From positions 39,780,729 to 39,844,728 of the forward strand of contig NC_088169.1 in NCBI RefSeq assembly GCF_028769735.1: a stretch of 64,000 bases of DNA, read 5' to 3'. Position 1 is the stretch's first letter, and each line of letters opens with the position of its first letter. Position numbers and translations under genes: made by a program. The notes beneath the pieces were generated by a model, which saw only the letters and a list, made by a program, of their open reading frames with translations, ran no database searches and was not told the origin of the DNA. Shown here one piece after another: positions 30,878 to 43,600 of the stretch. The DNA is from Zonotrichia leucophrys gambelii. Taxonomy: Eukaryota > Chordata > Aves > Passeriformes > Passerellidae.

Positions 30878-33840
30878 GCTGTCTCATCTCACTGATTTGT
30901 GGCATGGACTTCCAAAGTGCCCAGTTCACTCCCTGCTCCCATCCAGATAGCTGGATAAGAGAACAGTACCATTCAGGAAAGATTAATGAACCACCTGAGA
31001 AGGAACACTGCAGGCCATTTCAAGAAATTAATCTCTGCATCCAATATATTTGTTACGTGAATCCTGTAGAGCTGTAATATTCCACATGGACACAGCCTAT
31101 AATACTTACTAAAAATTAAGTACCAGATGATGTGTAGCATATTCACACTACTCTAATACAAATATCACCTGTGGCAACCTGCATCTTTTTTTTTTAATGT
31201 ATACTTTCCATAGGTCAGAATTTACAAACTGCACTTGTCTACATATGCAGCTTTTGGCTTCAGTTGCTTCAAACCTTTGTACCTTACACATATCAGCTTT
31301 TCCATGGTGAACAAACAGCAGCACAGTACAACCAGCTATTCCCTCATAATATCAGTCACCTGGGGCCATCACCACAGCCAGTTATTTCTCCATCAACAAT
31401 CTGAAACTAAATAGTTTAATTCAATATATCATCAAAGGACACCTAAAACATGGGATTCTGCATTCTGCAACATCCATAAACCAAAAATAAATTAACAAAC
31501 CTAGGAGGTTCTGCTGGTCTCCAGGCAGTGTGTCTCACCATCTCTTACACTGGAAGGCTGTGCATTCTCTGACATGACTCATAACTAACTTTAGTTAAGC
31601 ACATTAAAAAATACTTTTGTCAGCTTAAGGCACTGCTAAACAAGTCTTGCAAGTCTTGCTACAGCAATTTAATACCCCATCACCCAAAGATGCTTGCTCA
31701 AGCCCTCTGCCAAAGTTTCTCTGCTCAACACCAGACAAGTGCCCCAGCTTCTTCATCACCCACACTCACACAATGTATTAAACAATCCATTCAAAAGTCT
31801 ACTGCCCAATACTGAAAATACCAAAAACAGACCATAGGAAAGAATGCAGTGGCAACATCTTCAGCTCCCACAAAGATTTACTAATTTGTTCACACACAGA
31901 GTTGTCAGTGTGGCAACAAGTACCAAAACCTCTGCTGTACATATATAAGCTTACACATTGCATATCAAACAAGTTCTTACAAAACTTCTGTTACTCCTCC
32001 ACACATCCAACAGCATATTTCAGCCTTGAAGACTAATTATCTGGCTGCAGAAAACACATCAAAAGTTTCACCATAAACATGCACCAGCAGTTTGTTTAGA
32101 AACATACCTGTGATATCTGTGTATCACTGCTTTATTTTGCACAATCAAAGGTACAGGCAAATAAAAAGGAATATTTTAGAGAAGAACAAGTTCATAGAAA
32201 TTCATGCAAAAAAGTTAATTTTTAGTTGTCTTAGGTATCAGATATTAGTTTCCCCCAACCGCCCACTATTTTTGAAAGCAGCAACAACAGGTCTAATAGT
32301 CATGCCATAAAAACTGTGAGCAGTTTATTCTCCCTTCCTTTTGGTGGTTGGCTCTTTTTATGCCAGACAAAAGCCTTAGTCTATCCTCAGAGAATGCAGC
32401 TAATATAGCAAAAACTAAACATAGTGTCAAAGTACAACAAGCAAAGGCAAGATTTGGAAAATCCTTTTGAGAAGTTCATGATTGAGTTTGTGACCATCAC
32501 AGTCACAGTCTGTCAAACATCTGACTGCTCTGGGAACAGAGTGGGCCAGACTGACCTATGTTAGTGTAAGTCATCATACTCTCAACATCGGGAAAGGACC
32601 TGCCCATCTGATAAAGTCCTGAGGTAATTAAAGTGACCATCCAGAAGGGGAGTTCCCTTTGCACCTCCTCCTGGAAATGATGCATGTAGATATTCACAAT
32701 TAGTGTCTTACACAGTCAGTAGTAGATTCAGTCTCAGTGACAGCCCAAGCAGAACTAAAGATAGAAAGCATGAAGGAGGGGAAACTGCATAAGCAACTTT
32801 TACACACGTATACTTGGCAACATATACTCTTCTGTGGGCTTATGAATCTGTGGCAAAGCAGCCAACTCACTGCCAGGCCTCCTGAAACTGCAGGAAATGA
32901 TTGAACAGTTCCAACTCAGCTTTAAACAAAACAAATGATACTAAAACTTATCCTCTGTTTTTTACTATGTTTGTTATGGACAATTAAACACAGTTTTTGG
33001 TGTCCTCATTTGAGCCAAGATACTTGAATCTACATGTAATATCAGCTTAAGAGGAACAGCTTCAACCAACAAGGAGATATGCCATGTACAAAAACAGTGC
33101 TATCAAGAATCTTGTGTTTCCTCTTTCAGGACCATTGGATGAGGGGATTTTTCCACTCACAGCATGCTGATGTGTCAAAGCACACTCCAAGTGCCCGGCT
33201 GCTTCCAGGTGCAAGAGCCCCTACCGCTACCTTACCACACAGAAACAGTGACAATAATGCAGGCTTTGTTCTTGTTCATTCCCTAGTAACTGAAATGAGT
33301 AGTTCTAGGGAAGTATTTCTCATCTGAGGAAGAAATAGCTGAAAGGCTAGAGAGATCTCAGGGGCATTTGTAGCTGCTCTGCTTTATTGAAAATAAGCTT
33401 TTCTATGTGAACACAGAGCTGGTTTTAAACAAGTTCATGAAACTTTACAGGAGAACCCAAAGAATCTATTGCATGCTGCCACTGAATCATAGATTCTCAA
33501 ATTCAGACTTACATATGATATTTTCAACTCAGGGTGATGTTTACAGAAGACACTAACAGCCCTCAAGTAACTGAGGCAACCAACCAAGTTCCTCTTCCCT
33601 CATCCTCTCTCCTTCCCCTCCTGCACATGCCTGCCCACAGTCCTATCTATCCCCCTTCTTTAAAGGCAGGCTTAAACACTCCTCAGCTGACCTAGCTGAC
33701 CAACACGACAGACAATGGTCTATTTCTTGTGTAAGAAATGTTTTCCATCACTTTCATGAGACAAAATGAGCTAAACAGAGAAGCTTTATGGGCACTGAAG
33801 GAAGGACCACAAGCTGCTGGTGCATGCAACTGGGAACAAG

Positions 33841-33882
33841 AATCTTCTTTCGGAGGACGGCAATCTTCTTTGGGAGGATGGC
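33841..33882. repeat. Two-copy 21-bp tandem repeat
   Basis: Copies at 33841-33861 and 33862-33882, each AATCTTCTTT followed by a GGAGGA core, differing at two positions (C/G and C/T). Confidence 0.85.
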
Positions 33883-34019
33883 ACATGCTCAAACTCTGAG
33901 GTGCTCTGGAGGGTGGCTGCATGCTGCCATATCGACCTGCTGTTCTTGTTAAATCTGCATTACTGTTTTAAGGTTTGTTTTAAAAATCAAACATGATGCT
34001 TCTCTGAAGAGCACTGTTT

Positions 34020-34062
34020 GAGTCACAGAATGGCTGAAGTTTGAAGCATCAAAGCCACTGCT
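34020..34062 (-). mobile_element. Possible CR1 3'-end fragment, minus orientation
   Basis: GAGTCACAGAATGGCTGAAG followed by TTTGAAG resembles the reverse complement of the CR1 3' tail (ATCACAGAATGGCTGAGGTTGG as I know it). The similarity fades after about 30 bp, so this is tentative. Confidence 0.35.
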
Positions 34063-35026
34063 AAAAACAACTCTGGACATGTAGTTACAAGTATTCCAAC
34101 AACTTAAGGGCAGAAGAGAAACAGAAACAAGATTCTGTGGCAGTGAAGTAACAGCAAGATCAGCAAGTGTGGGCAGCACAAGTTACCACACTTACTGAAG
34201 AATTTATTGGTAAGATTATGAAGGAGGGTCCACAGCTAAAAACTTAAGTAGAAACTTTATCATGGGTCTGGTTTTCAAAAGAGTTCTGCTTTAACCTGCA
34301 AGTTTTCTTCACAGGAGAAACTAGAAAAGGTATCCATTAAATCCTTACTGATTGATTCTTTCACCATTGTACTCCCTCTTGCCACACAACCAGCCAAGAA
34401 GGCAGATCCAAAGAAGAAGGGAACAGGCGCAAGTAGTCTGGTATTCACAGTGTTCCAGAAAAACTGGGATCATCCACAAACACAACCCCCACATACAGCT
34501 CACAGACCACCACAAGGACACAAACCTGAATGTGCAGCTGCCTGCAGACACATACAAAGCCGAGTAGATAAGCAGCACACCTCAAAGATGACTGGAATAG
34601 ACAGCTGGGCCAAAAGGCCTCTAAGTCACATGAGATAAATGCAGGGCTGAAAAGCTGAGTTGGCAGCAAAAGGAAGGTCCAACAGAGGTACAAATAACCT
34701 AGGAAAAAACCAAGCAGAACAGAAAAATCCAGATGAAACATCCAAAGTCAGACAAGATTCAGGAGTACTAGCAGGGGAAAAAGGGGAGAAAAAAGTCCAA
34801 CACCACCACCAACACAAGCACACTGACATCAGTTGAAAAAGACATGTACATAAAACACTTCAGAATTCAAGAACTGTCCATTCAACATTGGGAAGGAACT
34901 CCTCAAGGAAATCTACTATAAGATTATATAATAAGAAGCATCCACTCAATAACTTAGGAAATACTGAACTGGTAAAATACTCTACAATACAATGTGGTGG
35001 ACATGAAAAAATATCCTGAAGCCTTC

Positions 35027-35078
35027 AGGATATCATCAGGATATCATCAGGATAGGTCATGCACAGCCATGACCTATC
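35027..35078. repeat. Short direct repeats joined to a perfect 11-bp hairpin
   Basis: Two full and one partial copy of an 11-bp unit AGGATATCATC (35027-35054) run into an inverted repeat: GATAGGTCATG (35051-35061), a 6-base loop CACAGC, and CATGACCTATC (35068-35078). The stem is perfect over 11 bp. Confidence 0.9.
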
Positions 35079-38000
35079 ACCTCCAATTTTTTGGCCCTGT
35101 TGCCGCTGTCTTGAAGGCTCAGAATTAAGAGCATACACAGGAGTGGCCAATGATTTGTGCAGGCATCAACCTGCAAATTCAGTACCAATAAATGGAAAAT
35201 TTCATTCTCTGATGTTTAATTTTAAGCTGCAAAGGGCCTGAATCAGTAAAAAGCCTAGGTATTGTCATGGATCACCAAGAGCAGTAACTCTCCAACAATT
35301 CAATGAAGAAAAGTTTCTCCCAACCTTGTTTACAGTGAAATAAGCAGAACTTCTGAAGATTCTACAGGATCTTTACAATGCACACACATTTACACCAACA
35401 CGCACGAGAGAAAAGACAACACATACAAGTAGCATCCTTCATTAGAACAAATATTTTTACAAGATGAGCTGAAGTAAATTAAAGCTTTCTGTACAGCTTA
35501 TAGCCCAGTGAAGACAGTATGTGATGTAAGGAAAAGCATAAATATGCAAGAGGGAAGGGCTGTAGCATCCTACTGTTCTCTACACCTGCCTTTGACTACT
35601 ACAGTTATTTCTGCAGAGGTTTGGCTTTTGTGTTGTTAGAGGTCTTTGGAAGGAGATGGATTACTACAATCACCTTGAGCTTCAGAAACACAAGGCAGGT
35701 ACACTGCGACAGGAAGTAGCCTCAAAAGCAAAATATAAATTGGCAGTTGGCAAGTAACAGTGCCTGAGGCAACTTGCAGGGAAGGTAGTAATAAAGAATT
35801 GTGCTGCCCAGCCTATCAGGTCTCAGGGCTTCTTCCAAATTCTGCTTCAAAATCAGAACTGTTACTTGGCTCCAAAACACACTACAATGTAGAAGTCAGA
35901 ACCCCCACACAAGCTATGTCACTACCTGTGACACTACACTGGTACTTTAAATATCTTATTCACTGTCTCCAACAGGAGTATGTACTGCAAGAGAAAGTAA
36001 AACATGGGAAGTGTTTCCTTTGAAAGGAAAAAGCTAGCAGAAAAAAAAAAGGCTTTACCTAAAACTGAACACAGCTGCAAGAAGTTTGTCTTCCTTCTTA
36101 AAACTGAATTAAAGAACACTAAAGCATTTTCCAACCACACTTTAAGAAAAGAAGGAAATTGCTGGGCAGCAATACCCCAAAAACAAATGAAAACTAGAAT
36201 ACACTGGTTTACTTGAAAATAAGCCAATTGATGCCAGTTTCCATGTTTAAACTTTACCATGGAGAGGGAGATGTGTTAATAGACTCCCAGTAAACTATCA
36301 TTCTGAGAAATATTAACTGGTTTATTTAACTCTGCAATGAGTCTGTTAATGCCTGTCTCCATAGTTTTAAATATGCAGAGGCATGAAAATCCATTAATCA
36401 GTTACGAGAAGGACCAGACAAACTTCTGCAGGATGAAATAAAACCAAGTCTTATCCAGGTCCCAAACATGCCTTCTTTAAAGTAGGCTAGGCATAATTAT
36501 GCTTTTTAAAATGTAGTATATGTATATTCAAATACTGGAGGTGGAAAGAGAGAACTCAATTTGTTATACTAATCTAAAGCTCAGCTTAAACAAAAGGTAC
36601 AGTTGCCAAGCTAGTACAAACAATCTAAAGCAACTAAACTCCAGTGTCCAAAAAAGGTGTACACCACAGAAAAGGTACACAGGTTTATGACTTCTGCATA
36701 AACACCAGGGAATGGCCAGAGTAACTCTAAATAGTCAGCACCACCTTAAGTACTAATGCCACATGAAAAATGGTTTTTTTAAATAAACTTTAAAGTCATC
36801 TCCTCTAATTCCACAGAAGTGGTAAAATTACAAAATCAAAACTAAGAATGATAGTGATCCATAGAGAACATCCTTAACAAGATATAAGTTGTGAACTATT
36901 ATTATCACAGATTATACATAGAAAGGGAAAACGTGCTTACATTGATTTAATTTTCCATTTTGAAATTAAAAACTCTCCTTTACCAAAAAGTTCATAGTGT
37001 ATATTGTAACTTGTAAGTGGAAGACATAGCTCCCAATCATATCTTTGCAAGTGAAAAGACACAGAGCCAGCTTTTTCCAAGGGCTCAAAGCACAAGACAC
37101 TGAGAACAAGTACTACCTCTGTGGCTCGACACTTACAAGCTTTCACTTTGGATCTGCAATGTGAAGTCTTACTTGATAATTTCACTTTAAAACTATTTAA
37201 GGCTTTAGATGGTGTATATATTTTATGTTTGTCCAGAACTTAAATGCAATATCGAATTAACTCGGTTCAGAAGCATTTCTCATGTACAAACTATAAAATT
37301 TGAACATACAGGAGTTTGCATGACGCGCCACTGTGAGTGATTAACTACTTCACCATACATGGAACACTACACAGCACCCGAGGCACCGAAACTTAGCCTT
37401 GGTATGCTCGAAAGAGTTTTGAGTAGTCACCTATATCAGTAGTAAGGAATGCCCAGAAAATTTAGGGAGAAACAAACTAAACTTAAGAATTTTCCCTGGA
37501 TGGTTTCCATATTGCTTTTCTTCACTTCACGGCATTGAAACCACCCTTGATTTTTACATGATAAAAGAAATCTGTGGAACTAATCCTAGAAACCTCTTTC
37601 TGTTTCCTTGCTTAACACCTCCAGGCGACAGAAAAGACAAAATGCTTCATTTGCATCCTTAAACATTAGAAACTGCGAATGAGCCTTTTCAGCTGCAAAT
37701 GTTATTGCATCTACATTTCCAGAAGAGAAAGAAGGTTAAACAGCCTACTCAGGTTTATGTTAACTCATCTCTTTTTAGCACCCTGAGCAGCACAAAGAGC
37801 AGAAAATGCAGAAGCTTAACAGCAGAACCTCTTTCTTCATTAAGTTCAATTAGATCCTGGCAATGGATATAGCTGCTGATTACAGGAAGATAAAGAGAAG
37901 AAATCAGGTATGCACAAAGGAAATGGTAAACCCGAGTGTAATCTTAGTCTTCCCGAACATCCAGCCTCAGGAAGACCATTTCATTTTTCATGCAACACAA

Positions 38001-38159
38001 AATAGTTCCACCAGTTGCATGACCACACAAGACTTCGCCTGATGTAAAAGCAGCATTTGTTTAATCATTAATTCAAGCTTAGTTTAAAATGTAATATGCC
38101 AGTGCTGCACAAATCCAGTCTGAATATGCTAGCAAGGTAGGAAGGAGTCCCTGCTTATC

Positions 38160-38187
38160 GATTGATAAGTATCCCATCTTATCAATC
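38160..38187. repeat. Perfect 10-bp hairpin
   Basis: GATTGATAAG (38160-38169) and CTTATCAATC (38178-38187) are perfect inverted copies separated by 8 bases. A third arm CTTATC at 38154-38159 can also pair with GATAAG, giving two alternative stems. Confidence 0.88.
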
Positions 38188-40457
38188 AAAGAATACATTT
38201 GAGCCACAACTAGCCAAATCTATTAACTACTTTGTTTCACAAAAAAAAAACCACTATCAAGTACTAGTTACTCTAGAGCTGTATTAGTTCTTTACTTTGT
38301 CGAAAGTTAGGATTCAAGCTACATATTTTTAATTTGTTTGGAGGGGGAAAGCACTTGGAATTCCTGCACTGCATATAGCACAGAAAGTTAGCAGAACTTT
38401 ACTTTCTAGGCCATTTGGCTTTTGGTCTGGAAAAAGCCTTCAGCTTGGCAGAAAATACTCAATGAGATGTTTAACAAAAAATATACATTAGTCTAAATTA
38501 AGACCAGGCAATTATGAAGAAAAAAACAGGACAATGATGAGGGGGGAAAACAAGGAAGCAGCATTCTAGCCAAAGCAATATCTCACATTACCAAGGACCC
38601 AAGTTTATGGCATCTACAAAATTTTCTGTAGCAAACTGAAATTCAGTGGGGAAAACAAGCAGAACAAACAGTTCAAAAACTCCAATGTTAGAGCAAACGA
38701 AGAATATGCACAGACACAAGGCATACGCTTAATACAGCCACACTATTTCTCCTGTCCTAAAGCTGTACGTGAAGCTTTGCAAATTAATAGAGAACACAAA
38801 CATATAGCTTGTTCAGTAAGTGCACTTCGCAATATCATACCTTGCATTTTTCAAAGGAGAGGCCAAATCAATAATCAAAACATGAGAAAATATTTAGAAG
38901 TGAATGAGTAATGAAAAATTAGCACTGTGTTACTGAGATGTTACATTGAGCTTGAAGTCAAAGGGTATTAATTTTATGCCTGTGCGTTGAAAAAAAACCT
39001 GTCTGGTATTTTTCCAAACATTCTAAAATGCTTCCAGAGTTAGGTGACTATAATGATATTTATACTGCACATTCAAAAACCAAATGAAAACTTATGATGA
39101 CTGTCCAAGCTCACACGACCCTGAATTTACTGATGATTTAAGCATAAGGAACCCTGGTGTTGACAGCCAGGAAGGTAAGTGACCCTAGAAGTATCTTCTC
39201 TAATAACTAGATTGAAAAAGAGTCATTTCTCAAACATTATAACAGACAAAGACATTGAATAAGCAACATTCTTGGTAAAAACAAGACTGTTAAAAGCCTA
39301 CTGCCCTAACGAAATTCTAACATGGGTAATGCCATTCTGACCCACAGTGCCCTTTTCTCAGCTGGCCAAGTGGACTTAAAAATCCTTTCCACTGTCCTCA
39401 CAAGGTTACTAATTTACTTCCTGTCAAATAGCTGCAATTGCTGATATTTAGACAACTGTTACTGTGTCAACAGAAATACTCATCATCAAACATTTGATAA
39501 AGATTGTTCAAAGACCTCCAGAGAGTCTATGAAGTCTAAGTTTGAAGATCTCCAGAGAGGTTATAAAGACTCCCTGAGCTACACTGGAAGATGCAGAACA
39601 AACCATCAAATCCACTTCAAAAAAGCAGATGCATCTACATCTTGTTAGTAAACTGGAGTTATTTTCCCAGAAGAAGTGAGCAATTAAACAGCATTAAATT
39701 TAATTTCTGACGCAACATTAAATGATAAACAGGCATATTTATGAAAAAAATAAATATCATGTTGTCAGGTACATTAATCACAATTATTTCAGAACCAGAG
39801 AAGCAGTAAATATCAATAATTAAATGTGCATGGGCACACATTTGTTTGTGGTTTTGTTTGTTCATCATCGCCACACCAAACCAGGTTTAATTCACTAAAC
39901 CAACAGACTGTCTTCTACCAAAGCCAGGATATACTGACCCTGCAATTACTAAAAAACCACAAAACATCACAACAAGTAAGGGAAGGATAGGACTGGGGCA
40001 ATAGTTGCTCAAGCATAAAACCATTATAAAACCCCAGGATGGGATGGTGTCCCATAGGTCACAGTAACTGTCACAGAGCAGTGACCCAAAGTCAGTACCT
40101 GCACCCCAGGGCCCAATCCCTCCTGACTCTCACACCCCCAGCAGCAGCTGTGCACCCATCAGTTTGGGAACCATATGAGCTAAAAACAGCTAAAGGGGCA
40201 GGGGGTGCTTAGAGGATTTTGAGGGATAGTCCCAAGAAGAGTTAACAGCAGAAGGGACAACTGCCAACAAACACACTGTCACCAGACATTTAACAGGGTA
40301 CATGGGGGAAAGCATGCAGGAAAGGTAGAGGCTGACTGAAAACCACACTTATGACCAGAGATGCCTATGGCAGTCACTAGCAGGGAAAAACTGGGAATTA
40401 CAGAGGTACTGTCATGGCCATGGTGATGAGACAAGTCACATGGGAGATAGCTGCAAT

Positions 40458-40633
40458 CTAGAAAGGCAAGGAGTACTGCAAGATGTTGATCAAACACAGG
40501 AATGCATAGCTGAGAGAGGCTGTGGAGTTTCCATCCTTACAGATATTCCAAACTCAATTGGATATAAACCTAAGCAACCATTCCAGCTGATGCCACTTCA
40601 AGAAAGGGACTAGTCTCCAGTGTTCCCTTCTAA
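40458..40633 (+). mobile_element. CR1 3' fragment, degenerate, plus orientation
   Basis: The stretch around 40512-40560 (GAGAGAGGCTGTGGAGTTTC, then CATCCTTACAGATATTCCAA, then ACTCAATTGGAT) matches the CR1 region encoding the REVVESPSLEIFKSQLD end of the ORF. The following sequence fits the CR1 3' UTR loosely, with ACTAGTCTCCAGTGTTCCCTTC near the end. The 5' border (about 40458) is approximate and the copy lacks a clear terminal octamer. Confidence 0.72.
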
Positions 40634-43600
40634 AGTTATTTACTCCATAAAGCTAAGTGTATCAGGAAGATCATAATCTCTGGACAGGGACAGCAACTAA
40701 AAGTAGAGAGAACCTGGCACAATCCTTGTCACAAAATAGACAAGACCCACATACTTTGTCTGAGATAAAGGGATGTGTATCTTCCTACTGAATCTCACAA
40801 CATCCATGTCCTTAAGAGAAAGCAGAGCCTTCTCTAAAAACTGGTGGTATTGATATCTCTAGCCATTTATTTCTATATCTGTACTGAAGTATGCTGCTCC
40901 TTTAGCTTTGCAGGTGTGATTGTTTAAAAAAAAAAAAAAACAAACCAAGGGTTCCCATCTCTGAAAGGCAAGCTTAACCAATTGTCTTAGGTCAACACAG
41001 GATACAGCATGGCTTAGGAAAACACAGCTGGAGGGCAAGCAGGGACAAGAGGAAATGCCCTACACCAGCACAAGCATGGAAGAAGTTGGGAGAAGCAGCT
41101 GCATCTGAGAGAGGATGGCAAGGGAGCACTTCTGTGATGCCCCCTCATGAGCTGAGCAAGCACTAGTGTGCGGATGGGATAACATCAGACAACACAGTCA
41201 CAGCAAAGATACCATTCCATGGAATCCTGCAAAGCACACTCTGCCTTGTCTCCTTTACTCCATGCATCTTTTTGCAAAGAAGTCGTGGTATTACTAATGG
41301 AAGATGTTCTTATTTAAATCTTACAGACAGTTCCTTGGAGAAAAGTGTGGTTTAATTACCCTGTAATGAAAGATAACTAGATTTTACAGCTGCCCACCAA
41401 GAGAGGCCTACTACACTACATTTAAGTCAATAAAAAATTCAATTTCTTTTTCCCTTTGGAAATCATGCCCAGAAAATATTTTTTTTCTATATATTTTAAT
41501 AGTTAATGTACATAGCTCTCTCTCCAGTTTCTATTTTTGCTCCACTTATATGAAGTTTACATTAGATATTATGGGCAGACATGCATGTGATTATGTTGTC
41601 CTCTTAAATGTGGATGTTCACGTAAAACTAAGAAAAACGTTAAGGTGCTTTTGTAGCCAAAGTTAACGATAATAAAATTTGGAATAATATTTTTCCTTTA
41701 AGGAATAGGATTTTTATACTCATATATACAAATTTGGAGTTTTCTACAAAGCCCTGTTTCTACTCACACATGTTCTGACATGAAGAAAACTGCAGATTTG
41801 GCTATTTAATTTTATTTTTCCACAGAAGGCAAAGAATTACATGTGATAATAAACACCACTGAATATTATAAAAGTTTCAAATTATTTTCAAAGTATGTGT
41901 AAGTTACACTTCTTAGCTAGCATGAGGGAGCAACAGTGGAATTCGGCACATTTAAACTTGTGGAACAAAACATGGACAGACAATATTACATCACTCAAAA
42001 TGCTACAGCTTTGGAACGACAATCTCTCACTATCTCTGTCATAAATAAAACAAGTCAATAAATTATTTCAATATGTAGTATCACAGAATTTACAGGCACT
42101 TAAAATGAAGCAATCCATGAGATGTCCTTGTGGTGCTGTTTCTATGAACCACAACTATTCCGAGCTCAGGATAATATATTATGACAAAAGCATCTACCAT
42201 GTATTCTGAATACCACCAACTCTGAATCTGAAACAAATTTTATCTGGTGACTGTGGGTGAAACAGCTTTTTGGAACAGACACAGTCAAGTTCCTCCTTCC
42301 CCTTCCCAACAGATGGGCCTGAGAGTTAGACAGTCTGGCTTCACTCATGCTATAAAGTAATTAGACAAACAAATCTGGATCCTGTAAATAAGCATGTGCT
42401 TGGAATTAAGCATGCTTAAACAGTTACAGGCCCCAAATTTAAAAATTTTAGCCTGTAGAGGGAATCAGCCTGTTAAATTAAAGCAATCTTTCTGGAAAAG
42501 TTGGTATTTCTTTCTTTTCAAAGGTAAGAAAGGAGTGAAACTGCAAAACTATCAAATTTTCCATATGCTCCATTTGGATGCAAACTGATGTCCGAGAATT
42601 GCATAAGATAGTAAATAAGACCACAGTACCCTAGAAATTTTTTCTATTTTAATAGCTCAGCTAAATACATTAAAATGGTGAAATATAACAAGTTCCAGAA
42701 GTCCATCATCCAGTTCATCTGCTGAGCTAGGATTGCCTCAAAATTCTCACTAAACTGGGTTTTTACTTGCAAATTGAACGCTGAAGAGTGTGCGCAGCTA
42801 CATGTTCCTCAAAGCTACAGAAAAAATCCCTTAAAGGTAGAATATACCTTTATATAAGCAGTAAAAAAAGCCTCCATAAGTATATACAAAGGGCTACATT
42901 TCACCTCCTGCACCAAAGAAGAGAGGCAAAGAGACAAGGAGAGATCACAACTGCATCACAGCACAAATGTATCCAGGGAACAAGCACAGCATGGCAGAGC
43001 AACTCTAATCCCATGCCCTAAACCTTGCCAGGCCGATTTCACAGTCTCAAAGCTCCACCATCCTTGCAGTCACCTGCTAACAACACATCAGGTAGCAGCA
43101 AGAGGCTTGTTCTGATGGGCTCAACCCAAGAGGAAATTTAGCTATCAACAGTGAGAAGTGCTCTGCCATGGTAACAAAGTCAGAATGTAGCGCCATTCTG
43201 CCACAAAAAAAGGGGGGGTTCTGACCTCCAGGCTTTTCATTTTTCACACCTCAGCCATTGCATTTTGATAGCTTCTCTTTCCAGATTATTTTTAAGTTTG
43301 CTCTAGATAACTACATAAATAGTAGTCCAAGCACAAGGGAGATGGCAGGAACATGTGACCAGGGCCAGCACCTCCTTACAACAGCAGGAAAACTTTCATT
43401 TACAGAGATTATGAAACTGCATCTTTGCACAAATGCACACAAGATATAAAGTGGTGTTATGGCTCCCATTCCTTGCCTTGTAGGAGCAACTCAAGTGCCA
43501 CTGGCAGCAGAAGCCAGAGCAGGACTTGAAACATTCACTCTGGAGTCCCAGGAGGAGGAAAGGTTTAGACAGAACGCAATTTACCATGGAAGATCTATAG

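Noticed and set aside
34445..34741. Hydrophobic, Cys-rich minus-strand frame that could look like a membrane protein
   Set aside because: Several overlapping frames on both strands are open here, which points to stop-poor sequence rather than a gene; no family recognised.
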